Below, in pieces: positions 41,306 to 49,849 of a stretch of DNA of 51,442 nt (the first letter of the stretch is position 1; each line of letters opens with the position of its first letter). A model generated the notes under the pieces. It searched no databases, was not told the origin of the DNA, and worked only from the letters and a program-made list of their open reading frames with translations. The DNA comes from an uncultured Bacteroidales bacterium (lineage in GTDB: Bacteria; Bacteroidota; Bacteroidia; Bacteroidales; P3). The DNA is taken from the NCBI GenBank assembly GCA_905234695.1, contig CAJOHZ010000024.1, positions 1 to 51,442 of the forward strand, written 5' to 3'. The position numbers and the translations under genes were made by a program.

Positions 41306-42025
41306 ATGAAGAAACTTTTTATTGCAGCACTCACGGTGCTGGTTTTCGCGGGTGCGCTGAATGCGCAGAACAACTTCCGCGGTATTGTGAAGTATAAACT
41401 CTCCAGCACCGGCAAGGTGGATGTGACCATCAAGCCCGAGCAGTCGGAGGTCGAGATGAAGATTTTCGACGACCGCGTGATGGTGGGCAACAGCATCCAG
41501 AACGGTCTCAAGCAGGCCCAGGCCATCGACTTCAGCCAGGCCATCGCCTATCTGGCGGCCAACGATATCGAGCTGGAGACCTACACCGGCGACGGCAAGA
41601 TGATTGTACGTGGCGAGACCACCCAGGCCGAACTCGACAGCCTCACCCTTGTCGATACCGAGCCCGGCCATTTCTATTACGAGTATGTCGACGAGACGAA
41701 GGACATCCTGGGCTACAAGGCCAAGAAGCTGGTTGTCCACTCCTATGACGAGGAGGGTGTCGACAACCCCGTGGAGTGCTGGTATACCGAAGAGATAGGC
41801 CCGGCCTATAACCTGATTATCGGCAACGTCAAGGGCACTCCGCTAATCTATGCCCAGAACGGCAAGGACGGCCGTCAGATTACCTACACCGCCACCGAGA
41901 TTGTGAAGGGCAAGGTGAAAGAGGCCGAGTTGCTGCTGCCCGCCGGCTACAAGGATGTCACCGACGAAGAGTTCGAGACCTTCATGAAGGAGCTGCAGGA
42001 TGCCGCTTCGCTGCTGGAAGACTGA
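41306..42025 (+). CDS. Secreted protein of the GLPGLI/DUF4412-like kind
   Basis: A 239-residue exported protein (signal peptide ending LNAQ) with the layout of a lipocalin-like or DUF4412/GLPGLI-type domain: FRGIVKYKLSSTGKVD, a central MIVRGETTQAELDSL, ETKDILGYKAKKLVV and a late VECWYTEEIGPAYN. This fits secreted proteins common in Bacteroidota, with no known function. No lipobox. It ends 28 bp before the likely TTG start of ftsK. Confidence 0.8.
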   Translation: MKKLFIAALTVLVFAGALNAQNNFRGIVKYKLSSTGKVDVTIKPEQSEVEMKIFDDRVMVGNSIQNGLKQAQAIDFSQAIAYLAANDIELETYTGDGKMIVRGETTQAELDSLTLVDTEPGHFYYEYVDETKDILGYKAKKLVVHSYDEEGVDNPVECWYTEEIGPAYNLIIGNVKGTPLIYAQNGKDGRQITYTATEIVKGKVKEAELLLPAGYKDVTDEEFETFMKELQDAASLLED

Positions 42026-42053
42026 TGGTGAATTGAAAATTGAGAATTGACAA

Positions 42054-44477
42054 TTGAAAGGTGAAAAATCAGCTCGGAAAACGGGCAAGAAGGTGCGCCC
42101 TACGGGACGCTTCAAGGAGTTTTGGATGAGCACCCGCGGCCGCCGGCTGCGGGGTGCCTGTTATGTACTGCTGGCACTGTTTCTGATGGTCGCCATGCTC
42201 TCGTTCTTCTTCTCGTGGCCCAGCCATGTGAACTGGCTGGGTAAGGTGGGCTACCACCTCTCCCGCCTATTGGTGCAGAAAACCTTCGGCATCGCCTCCT
42301 TCGGACTCGCGTTCCTGCTGGGACTGTATGGCCTCCGCCTGTGGGAAGCCAAACTTCTCCCCTGGTGGAAGACCTTCTGGAGCGTCATCTTCTGGATGGT
42401 GTGGATTTCCACCGTCGTGGCCTATTTCGTCTATGTCTTCGGCAAGGGCAATGACACCGCTGACAATTTCGCCGGCGTGACGGGCGTATTCATCGCCGAA
42501 CAACTCTATAGCCTCATCCGTTGGGGCACGCTGGTGCTGATGGTTTTCTTGGCCGTGGTGTTCCTTGTGTTCGTCCACAAGGTGCGCTTCCCCGTGCCCG
42601 AGAACGGCCTCGCGGATATGAAACTCCCCAAGCTGTTCAGCCGCAAGGCTGGCGACAAAGAGCCCGATGTCGAGGACGACGAAGAGGACGAGGCCGTGCC
42701 TCAAGGCAAGCCCGTAGACCTGCCTGTCGGCAACGAACCGTTCGACGAGGAGGAAGAACCCGAGGAGGATTCGGAACCCGAGAAGGTGACCTTCACCATC
42801 GACGATGAGTTTGCACGCATCAACGAACGTGCGCAACGCAATGAGCCCCAGGCTGACCCCACCTTCACTATCACCGACAACCAGGCGGATGTGCCCGATG
42901 TGCCTGACACGCCCGACCCGTCCGACGAGTCTGGCAGCACCGACAGCCCCCGCCACTACGGCATCGACGAACTCTACGACCCCCACCTGGACCTCAAGCA
43001 GTTCATCATGCCCTCCACCGACCTCCTCACCGACTGGGAGACCCGCAACGAGAAGGTGACAAAGGAGGAGCTGGTCGAGAACAAGGACCGCATCGTCGAC
43101 ACCCTGCGCAACTACGGCATCGAGATATTGGAAATCACGGCTTCGCCGGGACCCACGGTGACGCTCTACGAAATCAAGCCCGCCCCCGGCGTGCGTATCT
43201 CGAAAATCAAGAATCTGGAAGACGACATCGCCCTCAGCCTCTCGGCGCTAGGCATCCGCATCATCGCCCCCATCCCCGGCAAGGGCACGGTGGGTATCGA
43301 GGTGCCCAATGCCAAGCCGCAGATTGTGTCGATGAAGACCATGCTGGAGTGCGATGCCTTTGCCAACAATACCAAGATGGAATTGCCGATTGCCTTCGGC
43401 AAGACCATCAGCAACGACCCCTTCGTCACTGATTTGGCCAAGATGCCCCACCTGCTGATGGCCGGCGCCACGGGTACGGGTAAGTCGGTGGGCTTGAACG
43501 CCGTCATCGCCTCGCTGTTGTACAAGAAACACCCCTCGGAACTGAAGTTCGTCATGGTGGACCCCAAGAAGGTGGAACTCTCTCTGTACAACAAAATCGA
43601 GCGGCATTACCTGGCCAAGCTGCCCGACAGCGAAGAGGCCATCATCACCGATGTCAAGAAGGTGGTGCGGACGCTCAACTCGCTGTGTATCGAGATGGAC
43701 AACCGCTACGACCTGTTGCGTAACGCTCAGGTGCGCAAAATCACCGAGTATAACGACAAGTTCATCCACCGTCACCTCAATCCCGAGAACGGTCACCGTT
43801 ATCTGCCCTATATCGTGCTGGTGATTGACGAGTTTGCCGACCTCATTATGACTGCCGGTAAAGAGGTGGAGGTGCCCATCTGCCGTCTGGCACAGCTGGC
43901 CCGTGCGGTGGGTATCCACTTGATTATCGCCACCCAGCGCCCCACGACCAATATCATCACCGGCACCATCAAGGCCAACTTCCCCGCCCGTATCGCCTTC
44001 AAGGTGACGAGCGGTATCGACTCCCGTACCATCCTCGACGCCGGTGGAGCACAACGTCTTATTGGCCGTGGTGATATGCTTATCTCGCTGTCGGGAGCGG
44101 ATCTGCTTCGTGTGCAGTGCGCCCTGATCGAAACCGAGGAGATTGAGAAACTGGCCGAGTTCATCGGCGAGCAGCGGGGCTATCCCGACGGGTTCCTGCT
44201 GCCGGAATACCTCGACGAGAACGAGGAACCCAACAAGGATTTCGACCCCAAGCAGAAGGACGAGTTCTTCAACGACGCCGCCCGACTGGTGGTGGCCAGC
44301 CAGTTCGGCTCGACCTCGCTCCTGCAGCGCAAACTGCAGTTGGGGTACAACCGCGCGGGACGTATCATCGACCAGCTGGAGGCCGCCGGCATTGTGGGTC
44401 CGTATAACGGCTCCAAGGCCCGCGATGTGCTGGTGCACGACGAGGTGCAGCTGGAGGAGATATTGCGCTCGTTGTGA
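42054..44477 (+). CDS. ftsK: FtsK/SpoIIIE DNA translocase
   Basis: Moves chromosome termini through the division septum. 807 residues from TTG 42054. Four N-terminal membrane helices (about 33-55, 72-95, 100-125, 145-170), an acidic low-complexity linker (about 200-310), then the motor with Walker A at 471-478 (GATGTGKS), Walker B VLVIDEFADLI, the RLARAVGIHLIIATQRP segment, and a gamma winged-helix domain (last about 75 residues) that reads KOPS-like sites. The start is uncertain: the frame opens only 3 codons after a stop, at TTG 42054, and the first ATG is at 42126, which would remove the basic N-terminal 24 residues. I prefer TTG because this basic stretch is typical. Confidence 0.95.
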   Translation: MKGEKSARKTGKKVRPTGRFKEFWMSTRGRRLRGACYVLLALFLMVAMLSFFFSWPSHVNWLGKVGYHLSRLLVQKTFGIASFGLAFLLGLYGLRLWEAKLLPWWKTFWSVIFWMVWISTVVAYFVYVFGKGNDTADNFAGVTGVFIAEQLYSLIRWGTLVLMVFLAVVFLVFVHKVRFPVPENGLADMKLPKLFSRKAGDKEPDVEDDEEDEAVPQGKPVDLPVGNEPFDEEEEPEEDSEPEKVTFTIDDEFARINERAQRNEPQADPTFTITDNQADVPDVPDTPDPSDESGSTDSPRHYGIDELYDPHLDLKQFIMPSTDLLTDWETRNEKVTKEELVENKDRIVDTLRNYGIEILEITASPGPTVTLYEIKPAPGVRISKIKNLEDDIALSLSALGIRIIAPIPGKGTVGIEVPNAKPQIVSMKTMLECDAFANNTKMELPIAFGKTISNDPFVTDLAKMPHLLMAGATGTGKSVGLNAVIASLLYKKHPSELKFVMVDPKKVELSLYNKIERHYLAKLPDSEEAIITDVKKVVRTLNSLCIEMDNRYDLLRNAQVRKITEYNDKFIHRHLNPENGHRYLPYIVLVIDEFADLIMTAGKEVEVPICRLAQLARAVGIHLIIATQRPTTNIITGTIKANFPARIAFKVTSGIDSRTILDAGGAQRLIGRGDMLISLSGADLLRVQCALIETEEIEKLAEFIGEQRGYPDGFLLPEYLDENEEPNKDFDPKQKDEFFNDAARLVVASQFGSTSLLQRKLQLGYNRAGRIIDQLEAAGIVGPYNGSKARDVLVHDEVQLEEILRSL

Positions 44478-44541
44478 CCTCCGCGGGGAGCCTTCACGAC
44501 ATGTGCCGGAGAGAAAATGAGGCCCGTGAGATGAAAAAAAG

Positions 44542-44571
44542 TTGACATGTCTGATTTTTTTTGTACTTTTG
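44542..44571 (+). promoter_or_regulatory. Promoter of the mini-lipoprotein cassette
   Basis: TTG at 44542-44544, 19 bp, then TACTTTTG at 44564-44571, a full Bacteroidetes consensus. It drives the four-gene cassette that starts at 44594. Confidence 0.8.
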
Positions 44572-44593
44572 CATCGCGAAATAATACGACATT

Positions 44594-44839
44594 ATGAAGA
44601 AAATACTGATAATAACCGGGGCGGCAGTGATGATATTCTGCACGTCGTGTGTCAAGGAGAAGAACTGCCGGTGTTCCGTGTTGGGTAAGCAGGATGTACG
44701 CATCATTACTATCGAACGTGGTAATTGCTCCAAGATTAACTTTGCCAGCTATACCGACGACTTGGATACGGTGCATGTGGATTCAGTGCTCTGCACCGAC
44801 TACCCCTTCTCGGCCGACTCGCTGGTGGTGGAACAGTAA
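44594..44839 (+). CDS. CxC mini-lipoprotein 1
   Basis: An 81-residue lipoprotein: signal peptide, lipobox FCTSC with lipidated C19, then C25-R-C27, C45 (NCSKI) and C67 (LCTDY). No known family. The same cysteine plan recurs in the genes at 44885 and 46055. Four cysteines after the lipid suggest two disulphides or a metal site. It heads an operon with a clear promoter (44542-44571). Confidence 0.85.
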   Translation: MKKILIITGAAVMIFCTSCVKEKNCRCSVLGKQDVRIITIERGNCSKINFASYTDDLDTVHVDSVLCTDYPFSADSLVVEQ

Positions 44840-44884
44840 ACGCAAATAATGTCTAACGATTGTAACGCTGAAAGAAAGACTGAC

Positions 44885-45133
44885 ATGAAAAAGAATCTGA
44901 TTATTTTGCTTGCCATATCGCTGCTGACACTGGCGGGATGTGCGAAAGACCGTAACTGCCGTTGTGTGACCACAGAAGCCATGTACCCGACAGAGACGGT
45001 GGTGAATTCCGACGGCCTCAAATGCAGCAAGATTACCCGTCTGGGCTTTGAACGCCAATTGGAGGGGAAACTGGTGCGGAATATGGAGGCTGTGGAGTGT
45101 GAGGACTATGTGGAGGAGGACGAGAGTAAATGA
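44885..45133 (+). CDS. CxC mini-lipoprotein 2
   Basis: An 82-residue lipoprotein, start chosen at 44885, where the signal peptide begins (an in-frame upstream ATG would add 12 charged residues before it). Lipobox LAGC with C19, then C25-R-C27 (NCRC), C47 (KCSKI) and C72 (ECEDY), followed by an acidic tail. It shares KD/EKNCRC and CSKI with gene 1. Its stop overlaps the start of the MauE/DoxX-thioredoxin gene by 4 bp (ATGA), so the two are translationally coupled. Confidence 0.88.
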   Translation: MKKNLIILLAISLLTLAGCAKDRNCRCVTTEAMYPTETVVNSDGLKCSKITRLGFERQLEGKLVRNMEAVECEDYVEEDESK

Positions 45134-46068
45134 CCCCGTACCGCTCAAAGGCACTCCGCGTCATTGCGTTGGTTGCGAGGATGCTCTTGGGGGTGTTCTT
45201 TGTGGTATCGGCGGTGGCCAAGTTGGTCGATATTGACCGTTTCGAGATTTATGTTTATTCTTACAACCTGCTGCCGCTAGGGCTGTCGCAGGTGACGGCA
45301 CGCTTGGTGATTGTGGCCGAATTGCTGATGGGCGTCGGCTTGATTGCCAATATTTGGAACCGCTTTGTGAATGTCTGCACGGTGCTGGCGCTGACAGGAT
45401 TTACGATTTTCCTGGGGTATGCGGTGCTGATTGGCCGCACCGACAGCTGCCAGTGCATGGGGTCGCTGTTGGAGATTGACCCGCTGCATTCTATCTTGAA
45501 GAACGCCCTCCTGCTGCTGTGGACGGTCTTCGCCATGGGCGCCCGCCCGTGGGGGTGGCGTCCGCGCTGGTTTGTGTGGCTGCCGGTGATGCTGGCACCG
45601 TTGGTGACGGTGTTCATCCTCTCGGCTCCCGATACATGGCTCTTCGGCCGTGCCGACGAGGTGTACAACCCCGATAAACTGACCGAGGCAATGGCGCCCG
45701 AGGGCGACCTGGCGGAGCTGCACCTCGACGAGGGACGCCATGTGGTGGCCTTCCTCACCCCGGGCTGCCGTTTCTGCAAGATGGCCGACCAGAAACTGAC
45801 CTCCATCAGTCAGCGACACGGGCTGGACGAAGGGGCCATCGTCTACCTGATGCTGGGCGACGACAGCACGCAGACCGCATTGCAGGTGGACAGCACAACC
45901 TACCAGCGGGCAGGCTACATCATCCCCAAGATGACCTTTCTGTATATCACCTATGGCCAGCGGCCGCTGATTTTCCTGATGGACGAAGGCGTGGTGAAAG
46001 CCACCTGCCACTACCGCAATATCAGCGAGTCGCAGATTAAAGAGTTTTTGCTGGATGAAGAGGATTGA
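45130..46068 (+). CDS. MauE/DoxX membrane protein fused to a thioredoxin domain (CRFC)
   Basis: A 312-residue inner-membrane protein with five helices (about 10-32, 52-76, 81-101, 120-137, 147-166) of the MauE/DoxX fold and C107-Q-C109 in the loop after helix 3. The periplasmic C-terminal domain (about 195-312) is thioredoxin-like with C213-R-F-C216 in place, and a likely cis-proline at 279. MauE-type proteins are thought to pass electrons like DsbD or DsbB, so this fusion would carry a redox path from the membrane to the periplasm. It sits between three mini-lipoproteins with CxC motifs, its likely partners (inference). Confidence 0.9.
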   Translation: MTPYRSKALRVIALVARMLLGVFFVVSAVAKLVDIDRFEIYVYSYNLLPLGLSQVTARLVIVAELLMGVGLIANIWNRFVNVCTVLALTGFTIFLGYAVLIGRTDSCQCMGSLLEIDPLHSILKNALLLLWTVFAMGARPWGWRPRWFVWLPVMLAPLVTVFILSAPDTWLFGRADEVYNPDKLTEAMAPEGDLAELHLDEGRHVVAFLTPGCRFCKMADQKLTSISQRHGLDEGAIVYLMLGDDSTQTALQVDSTTYQRAGYIIPKMTFLYITYGQRPLIFLMDEGVVKATCHYRNISESQIKEFLLDEED

Positions 46069-46267
46069 CCGTCGTTTGTTGTGGGTTGTATTGGCGGTGG
46101 CGATAGGGCTGTTGTCCGGCTGCCGCAAGCAGTGTCACTGCTATGCCTATGACGGCACACAGCCGTTCTTTACCGAAGAGGAGGTCGAGGAGCGCGGCGT
46201 GACATGCGCCGAGATGGCCTATTTCGCCAACATCAGGTACTATTCGCTGTGCGAATGGGACTATTGA
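46055..46267 (+). CDS. CxC mini-lipoprotein 3
   Basis: A 70-residue lipoprotein (basic N-terminus, helix, lipobox LSGC with C23), then C27-H-C29, C51 and C66, close to the end. It has the same plan as the two earlier mini-lipoproteins, with a two-residue shorter link to the CxC, and the weakest identity of the three. It overlaps the MauE/DoxX-thioredoxin gene by 14 bp and ends the cassette. The next gene lies on the other strand. Confidence 0.85.
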   Translation: MKRIDRRLLWVVLAVAIGLLSGCRKQCHCYAYDGTQPFFTEEEVEERGVTCAEMAYFANIRYYSLCEWDY

Positions 46268-46307
46268 CCTGCACGGTCAGGCCGGTAGGGGAGGGCTCCC
46301 TAAAAGA

Positions 46308-47849
46308 TTATCTTTTCAAGAATTTCCGCAGGACGGAGCGCACCAGCGTGCGTTCGTTGTACATCACCACGCCCACGTAGACCAGCAGCAGGGCGGTGTT
46401 CAACAGCAAGCGAAGCCACAGGGCATCGGGACGCAACCATACAGAGGCGCCATAGAGCGCCAGCGCCAGCGCGAAATAGCCTCCGATGGCGGCCACAGGG
46501 TAAGGCACGGGGTTCTTCTTCTGCCCGATGAAATAGCTGAGCAGCACACAGACGCCATAGCCCACCAGACCGCCCCAGGCACAGGCCATATAGCCGAATC
46601 CATCCCAGTGGAGACCCCATATCTCGCGCTCGGGGACAAACAGCACGTTGACCCCCACCAGCGCGATGCACCCGATGGTGCTCATCACGGCACCCCACCA
46701 GGTTTGGCCGTTGAGCTTGTACCAGAACGAGAGGTTGAAATAGATGCCCATCAGTATCTCGGCCATCATCACGATGGGGACTGCGGTCAACGCCTCGCGG
46801 TAGTCGGCCCCCATGAGGTATTGGAGCACGTCGATGTAGCACATCACCGCCAGGAAGGCCAGCAGGGTGAACATGATGAAGTATTTCGTCGCCAGGGCCT
46901 GCGTCTCTTTGCTCTGCTTGTCTGAAGGTTCGCTCGACTTGGCTCGCGTTCCCATTCCAAAGACGAAGGGCTCGTATGCGTAACGGAAAGCCTGGGTGAT
47001 AAGGGCCATAATCATGGCCAGCTTGACACAGGCGCCGTAGATGCCCAGTTGCACACGTCCTTCGCCGCCGGGCAGCAGCCACGGCAGCAGAATCTTGTCG
47101 GCCACCTGGTTGAAAATGCCCACGATGCCGAACAGCAGCAGCGGCCAGGCGTAACGCAACATCTTCTTGAGCAAATGGCCATCGAATGATGTGAAGCGGA
47201 AATCGCGCAACTCCTTGACGAATCCGAAGGTCACCAGAGCGGTGCAGACGAGGTTGATGTAGAAGATGTACTTCACATTATTGGCCTCGTCGTACCATCC
47301 CATCCAGGAGAGGTGGCTCCAGTGGGGCGCCACAAGGAAGATGAAGAGGTTCAGTCCGATGCTGAGGATGATGAAGGCCATCTTCAACGCGAAGAACTTC
47401 CACGGGCGTCCCTCCTGCCGCAAGCGGGCAAAGAGGATGGCCTGGAAGGCGTCGATGGCCACCACCAATGCCATCGCGCGGATGTATTCGGGATGGTCGC
47501 TATAGCCCATGGCCGTGCTGACGGGGGTTATAAGCGTCATCACCAGCACGACGAAACACAGGCACACCGCGCCCACGGCTCCCAACGCAGTGCTGAACAC
47601 CCGTCGTCGGTCCGCCCCTTCGCGGTTCGAATAGTAGAAGAAAGTGGTCTCCATGCCGAATGTGAGTATCACCATCAGCAGGGCCGTGTAGGCGTAGACG
47701 TTGGTCACCACCCCGTAGCCACCCGAGGCGGCGGAGATATGGTAGGTATAGACAGGGAAAAGCAGGTAGTTCAGAAACCTGCCCACGATGCTGCTCAACC
47801 CGTAGATGATGGTGTCGGAGAGGAGCTTGCTGAGAGTGTTTTTCGCCAT
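46308..47849 (-). CDS. Wzx-like polysaccharide flippase
   Basis: A 513-residue inner-membrane protein with about 12-14 helices. It belongs to the oligosaccharide flippase/polysaccharide-biosynthesis family (MOP superfamily), with N-terminal LSDTIIYGLSSIVGRFLNYLLFPVYTY, typical of Bacteroidota members, and a positively charged C-terminus. It would flip undecaprenyl-linked sugar units for a surface polymer. I start at 47849 (MAKNTLSKLL), because an upstream ATG at 47966 would add a basic non-conserved stretch overlapping the divergent gene's promoter. Confidence 0.93.
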   Translation of the reverse strand: MAKNTLSKLLSDTIIYGLSSIVGRFLNYLLFPVYTYHISAASGGYGVVTNVYAYTALLMVILTFGMETTFFYYSNREGADRRRVFSTALGAVGAVCLCFVVLVMTLITPVSTAMGYSDHPEYIRAMALVVAIDAFQAILFARLRQEGRPWKFFALKMAFIILSIGLNLFIFLVAPHWSHLSWMGWYDEANNVKYIFYINLVCTALVTFGFVKELRDFRFTSFDGHLLKKMLRYAWPLLLFGIVGIFNQVADKILLPWLLPGGEGRVQLGIYGACVKLAMIMALITQAFRYAYEPFVFGMGTRAKSSEPSDKQSKETQALATKYFIMFTLLAFLAVMCYIDVLQYLMGADYREALTAVPIVMMAEILMGIYFNLSFWYKLNGQTWWGAVMSTIGCIALVGVNVLFVPEREIWGLHWDGFGYMACAWGGLVGYGVCVLLSYFIGQKKNPVPYPVAAIGGYFALALALYGASVWLRPDALWLRLLLNTALLLVYVGVVMYNERTLVRSVLRKFLKR

Positions 47850-47933
47850 ATATGGAGTAAAACGCCAGTGGCGGGGTTTTATTGTGACCGCCGAGCCATT
47901 TTTATAAATATTCTTAACAGAGCCCCCATGGCC

Positions 47934-47963
47934 TTGCCGTGAGGAGTTTTTTTCGTACCTTTG
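47934..47963 (+). promoter_or_regulatory. Promoter of the GH20 gene
   Basis: TTG at 47934-47936, 19 bp, then TACCTTTG at 47956-47963. The leader is about 20 nt. Confidence 0.75.
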
Positions 47964-47991
47964 CAATTTCTTTCAGCGGATAGAAACGAAT

Positions 47992-49842
47992 ATGAAACAC
48001 TGGCAACTGGCACTTGCAGCGCTCTTGCTCCTGCTGACCTCCTCGTGTGGCGAGTCGGTCACTGTGAGCGAGTTTGCCATCATTCCCGAGCCGGTGTATC
48101 TGGTGCAGAAGGGACGCTCGTTCACTATGGACCGCTCCACGAAACTCTGCTTCGAAAACCTCGGGCAGAACACTCCCACCGCAAAATATATCGCCAGTTC
48201 GCTCCGCCGGATGCATATCCGGCCGGCCTTCATCGGCCACCCCGAGCGCAACTGCATCACCTTCGCCCTTACCGATTCGGTCAACCACCTGCTGGGCAAC
48301 GAGGGCTACTCCTTGAAAGTGAAACCCGAGGGCATCTACATCAGCGCCAATACCGAGGCGGGCCTCTTCTATGGCTATCAGACCCTCATCCAGCTTTTCC
48401 CCGACGACATCACCACCTCCTCCTACCACCGGGTCACCCTGCCCGAGTGTACGATTGTGGACTACCCGCGGTTCGAATGGCGGGGCAGCCATCTCGACGT
48501 CTGCCGTCATTTCTTCTCGGTGAAACAGATAGAGAAGCATCTTGACCTGATGGCGGCCTATAAGCTCAACCGTTTCCACTGGCATCTCTCCGACGACCAG
48601 GGCTGGCGCATCGAGATTGAGAAATACCCGCAGTTGAACGATGTGGGCTCTTGGCGTGTGGACCGCGACGATGTGCAGTGGGGCGACGGCGAACCCGCCC
48701 GTCCGGGCGAGGAGCCTACCTATGGCGGCTACTATACCAAGCAGGACATCGCCGAGATTGTGGAGTATGCCGCCCAGCGGCATATCGAGGTGGTGCCCGA
48801 GATAGAAATCCCCGGCCACTGCAGCGCCGTCCTGGCCTCCTATCCCGAATTCGCCTGCGACGACTATCCCTACACCGTGGCGGTGGGCCCCTACTGGCCC
48901 CCCAAGGCCATCCTCTGTGCCGGCAACGACGAGGTGCTGCAGTTCCTCTACGACGTGATGGACGAGGTGGCGCAGATGTTCCCCGGCGAGTACATTCATA
49001 TCGGCGGTGGCGAGACCTACAAGGACAACTGGGAGACCTGCCCCAAATGCCATGCGCGGATGCGCAAGCTGGGACTGGACAACGAAGACCAGCTGCAGGG
49101 CTGGCTGATTGGCCAGGTGGCGGAGCACCTGTCGCGCAAAGGCAAACGGGTGGTCGGCTGGGACGAGATGCTGGACTGTGGCCCTGTGTCGAAGGAGACG
49201 GTGGTCATGAACTGGCGCAATGTCACCGGCGCAGTCAAGGCGGTACGCCACGGCAACAACGTCGTGATGGCCCTGCCCGACTACTGCAACCTCGACTACT
49301 GCCAGGCCGACCCCGCCCATCAACCCCCATCGTTCGGCATCGAGCTTCCGCTCTCCAAGGTCTACCACTTCAACCCCGTGCCCTCGGGACTTTCAAAACT
49401 TGAAACTCTCCACATCCTCGGAGGACAGTGCTTCCTCTGGACCGACTATATCAAGAACTACGACCAGGCCGAGTACATGCTTCTGCCGCGCCTCTGTGCC
49501 ATGTCCGAATGCCTCTGGACCCCTTCCGACCGCAAGGACTGGATGCGTTTCCGTCAGCATATCGAGCGGCACAAGGCACGCCTCCACGCCAATGGCTATC
49601 GCTGTTGCCTCGGCTCGTTCCGCCCCACGGTCACCAAGGTGATGGAGGGCAACGAATGGCTCGTAACCCTCTCTACCGAGGTGGAGGGCACCTATGTCTA
49701 CTACACCCTCGACGGCACCGACCCCACGCCCGAGTCGCCCCTCTACGTCTCTCCGCTGCATCTGCCCCGTGGCACGCAGCTGCGCACCCTCTCGCTCTAC
49801 AACGAGCATGTGCAGGAGGGCGTATATGAGTTTAATTTCTGA
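47992..49842 (+). CDS. GH20 (beta-N-acetylhexosaminidase family) lipoprotein with altered catalytic pair
   Basis: A 616-residue lipoprotein (lipobox LTSSC, C19). N-terminal GH20b-like domain (about 25-150), then the GH20 barrel (about 155-510: WRGSHLDVCRHFF, LNRFHWHLSDDQGWRIEI) and a C-terminal chitobiase-like Ig domain (about 545-616). The catalytic pair of GH20 is Asp-Glu in HIGGDE, but here positions 336-341 read HIGGGE, so the Asp that orients the substrate N-acetyl group is Gly340, while E341 stays. The nearby KDNWETCPKC is normal. It may be inactive, use another substrate, or bind without cleaving. hydE starts 7 bp after it. Confidence 0.94.
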   Translation: MKHWQLALAALLLLLTSSCGESVTVSEFAIIPEPVYLVQKGRSFTMDRSTKLCFENLGQNTPTAKYIASSLRRMHIRPAFIGHPERNCITFALTDSVNHLLGNEGYSLKVKPEGIYISANTEAGLFYGYQTLIQLFPDDITTSSYHRVTLPECTIVDYPRFEWRGSHLDVCRHFFSVKQIEKHLDLMAAYKLNRFHWHLSDDQGWRIEIEKYPQLNDVGSWRVDRDDVQWGDGEPARPGEEPTYGGYYTKQDIAEIVEYAAQRHIEVVPEIEIPGHCSAVLASYPEFACDDYPYTVAVGPYWPPKAILCAGNDEVLQFLYDVMDEVAQMFPGEYIHIGGGETYKDNWETCPKCHARMRKLGLDNEDQLQGWLIGQVAEHLSRKGKRVVGWDEMLDCGPVSKETVVMNWRNVTGAVKAVRHGNNVVMALPDYCNLDYCQADPAHQPPSFGIELPLSKVYHFNPVPSGLSKLETLHILGGQCFLWTDYIKNYDQAEYMLLPRLCAMSECLWTPSDRKDWMRFRQHIERHKARLHANGYRCCLGSFRPTVTKVMEGNEWLVTLSTEVEGTYVYYTLDGTDPTPESPLYVSPLHLPRGTQLRTLSLYNEHVQEGVYEFNF

Positions 49843-49849
49843 CCGTTTT

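Noticed and set aside
43248..44438. 396-codon open frame opposite ftsK
   Set aside because: Mirror frame of the motor domain, with no family.
47914..49368. 484-codon open frame opposite the GH20 gene
   Set aside because: Shadow. The GH20 lipoprotein has a promoter, lipobox and domain motifs.
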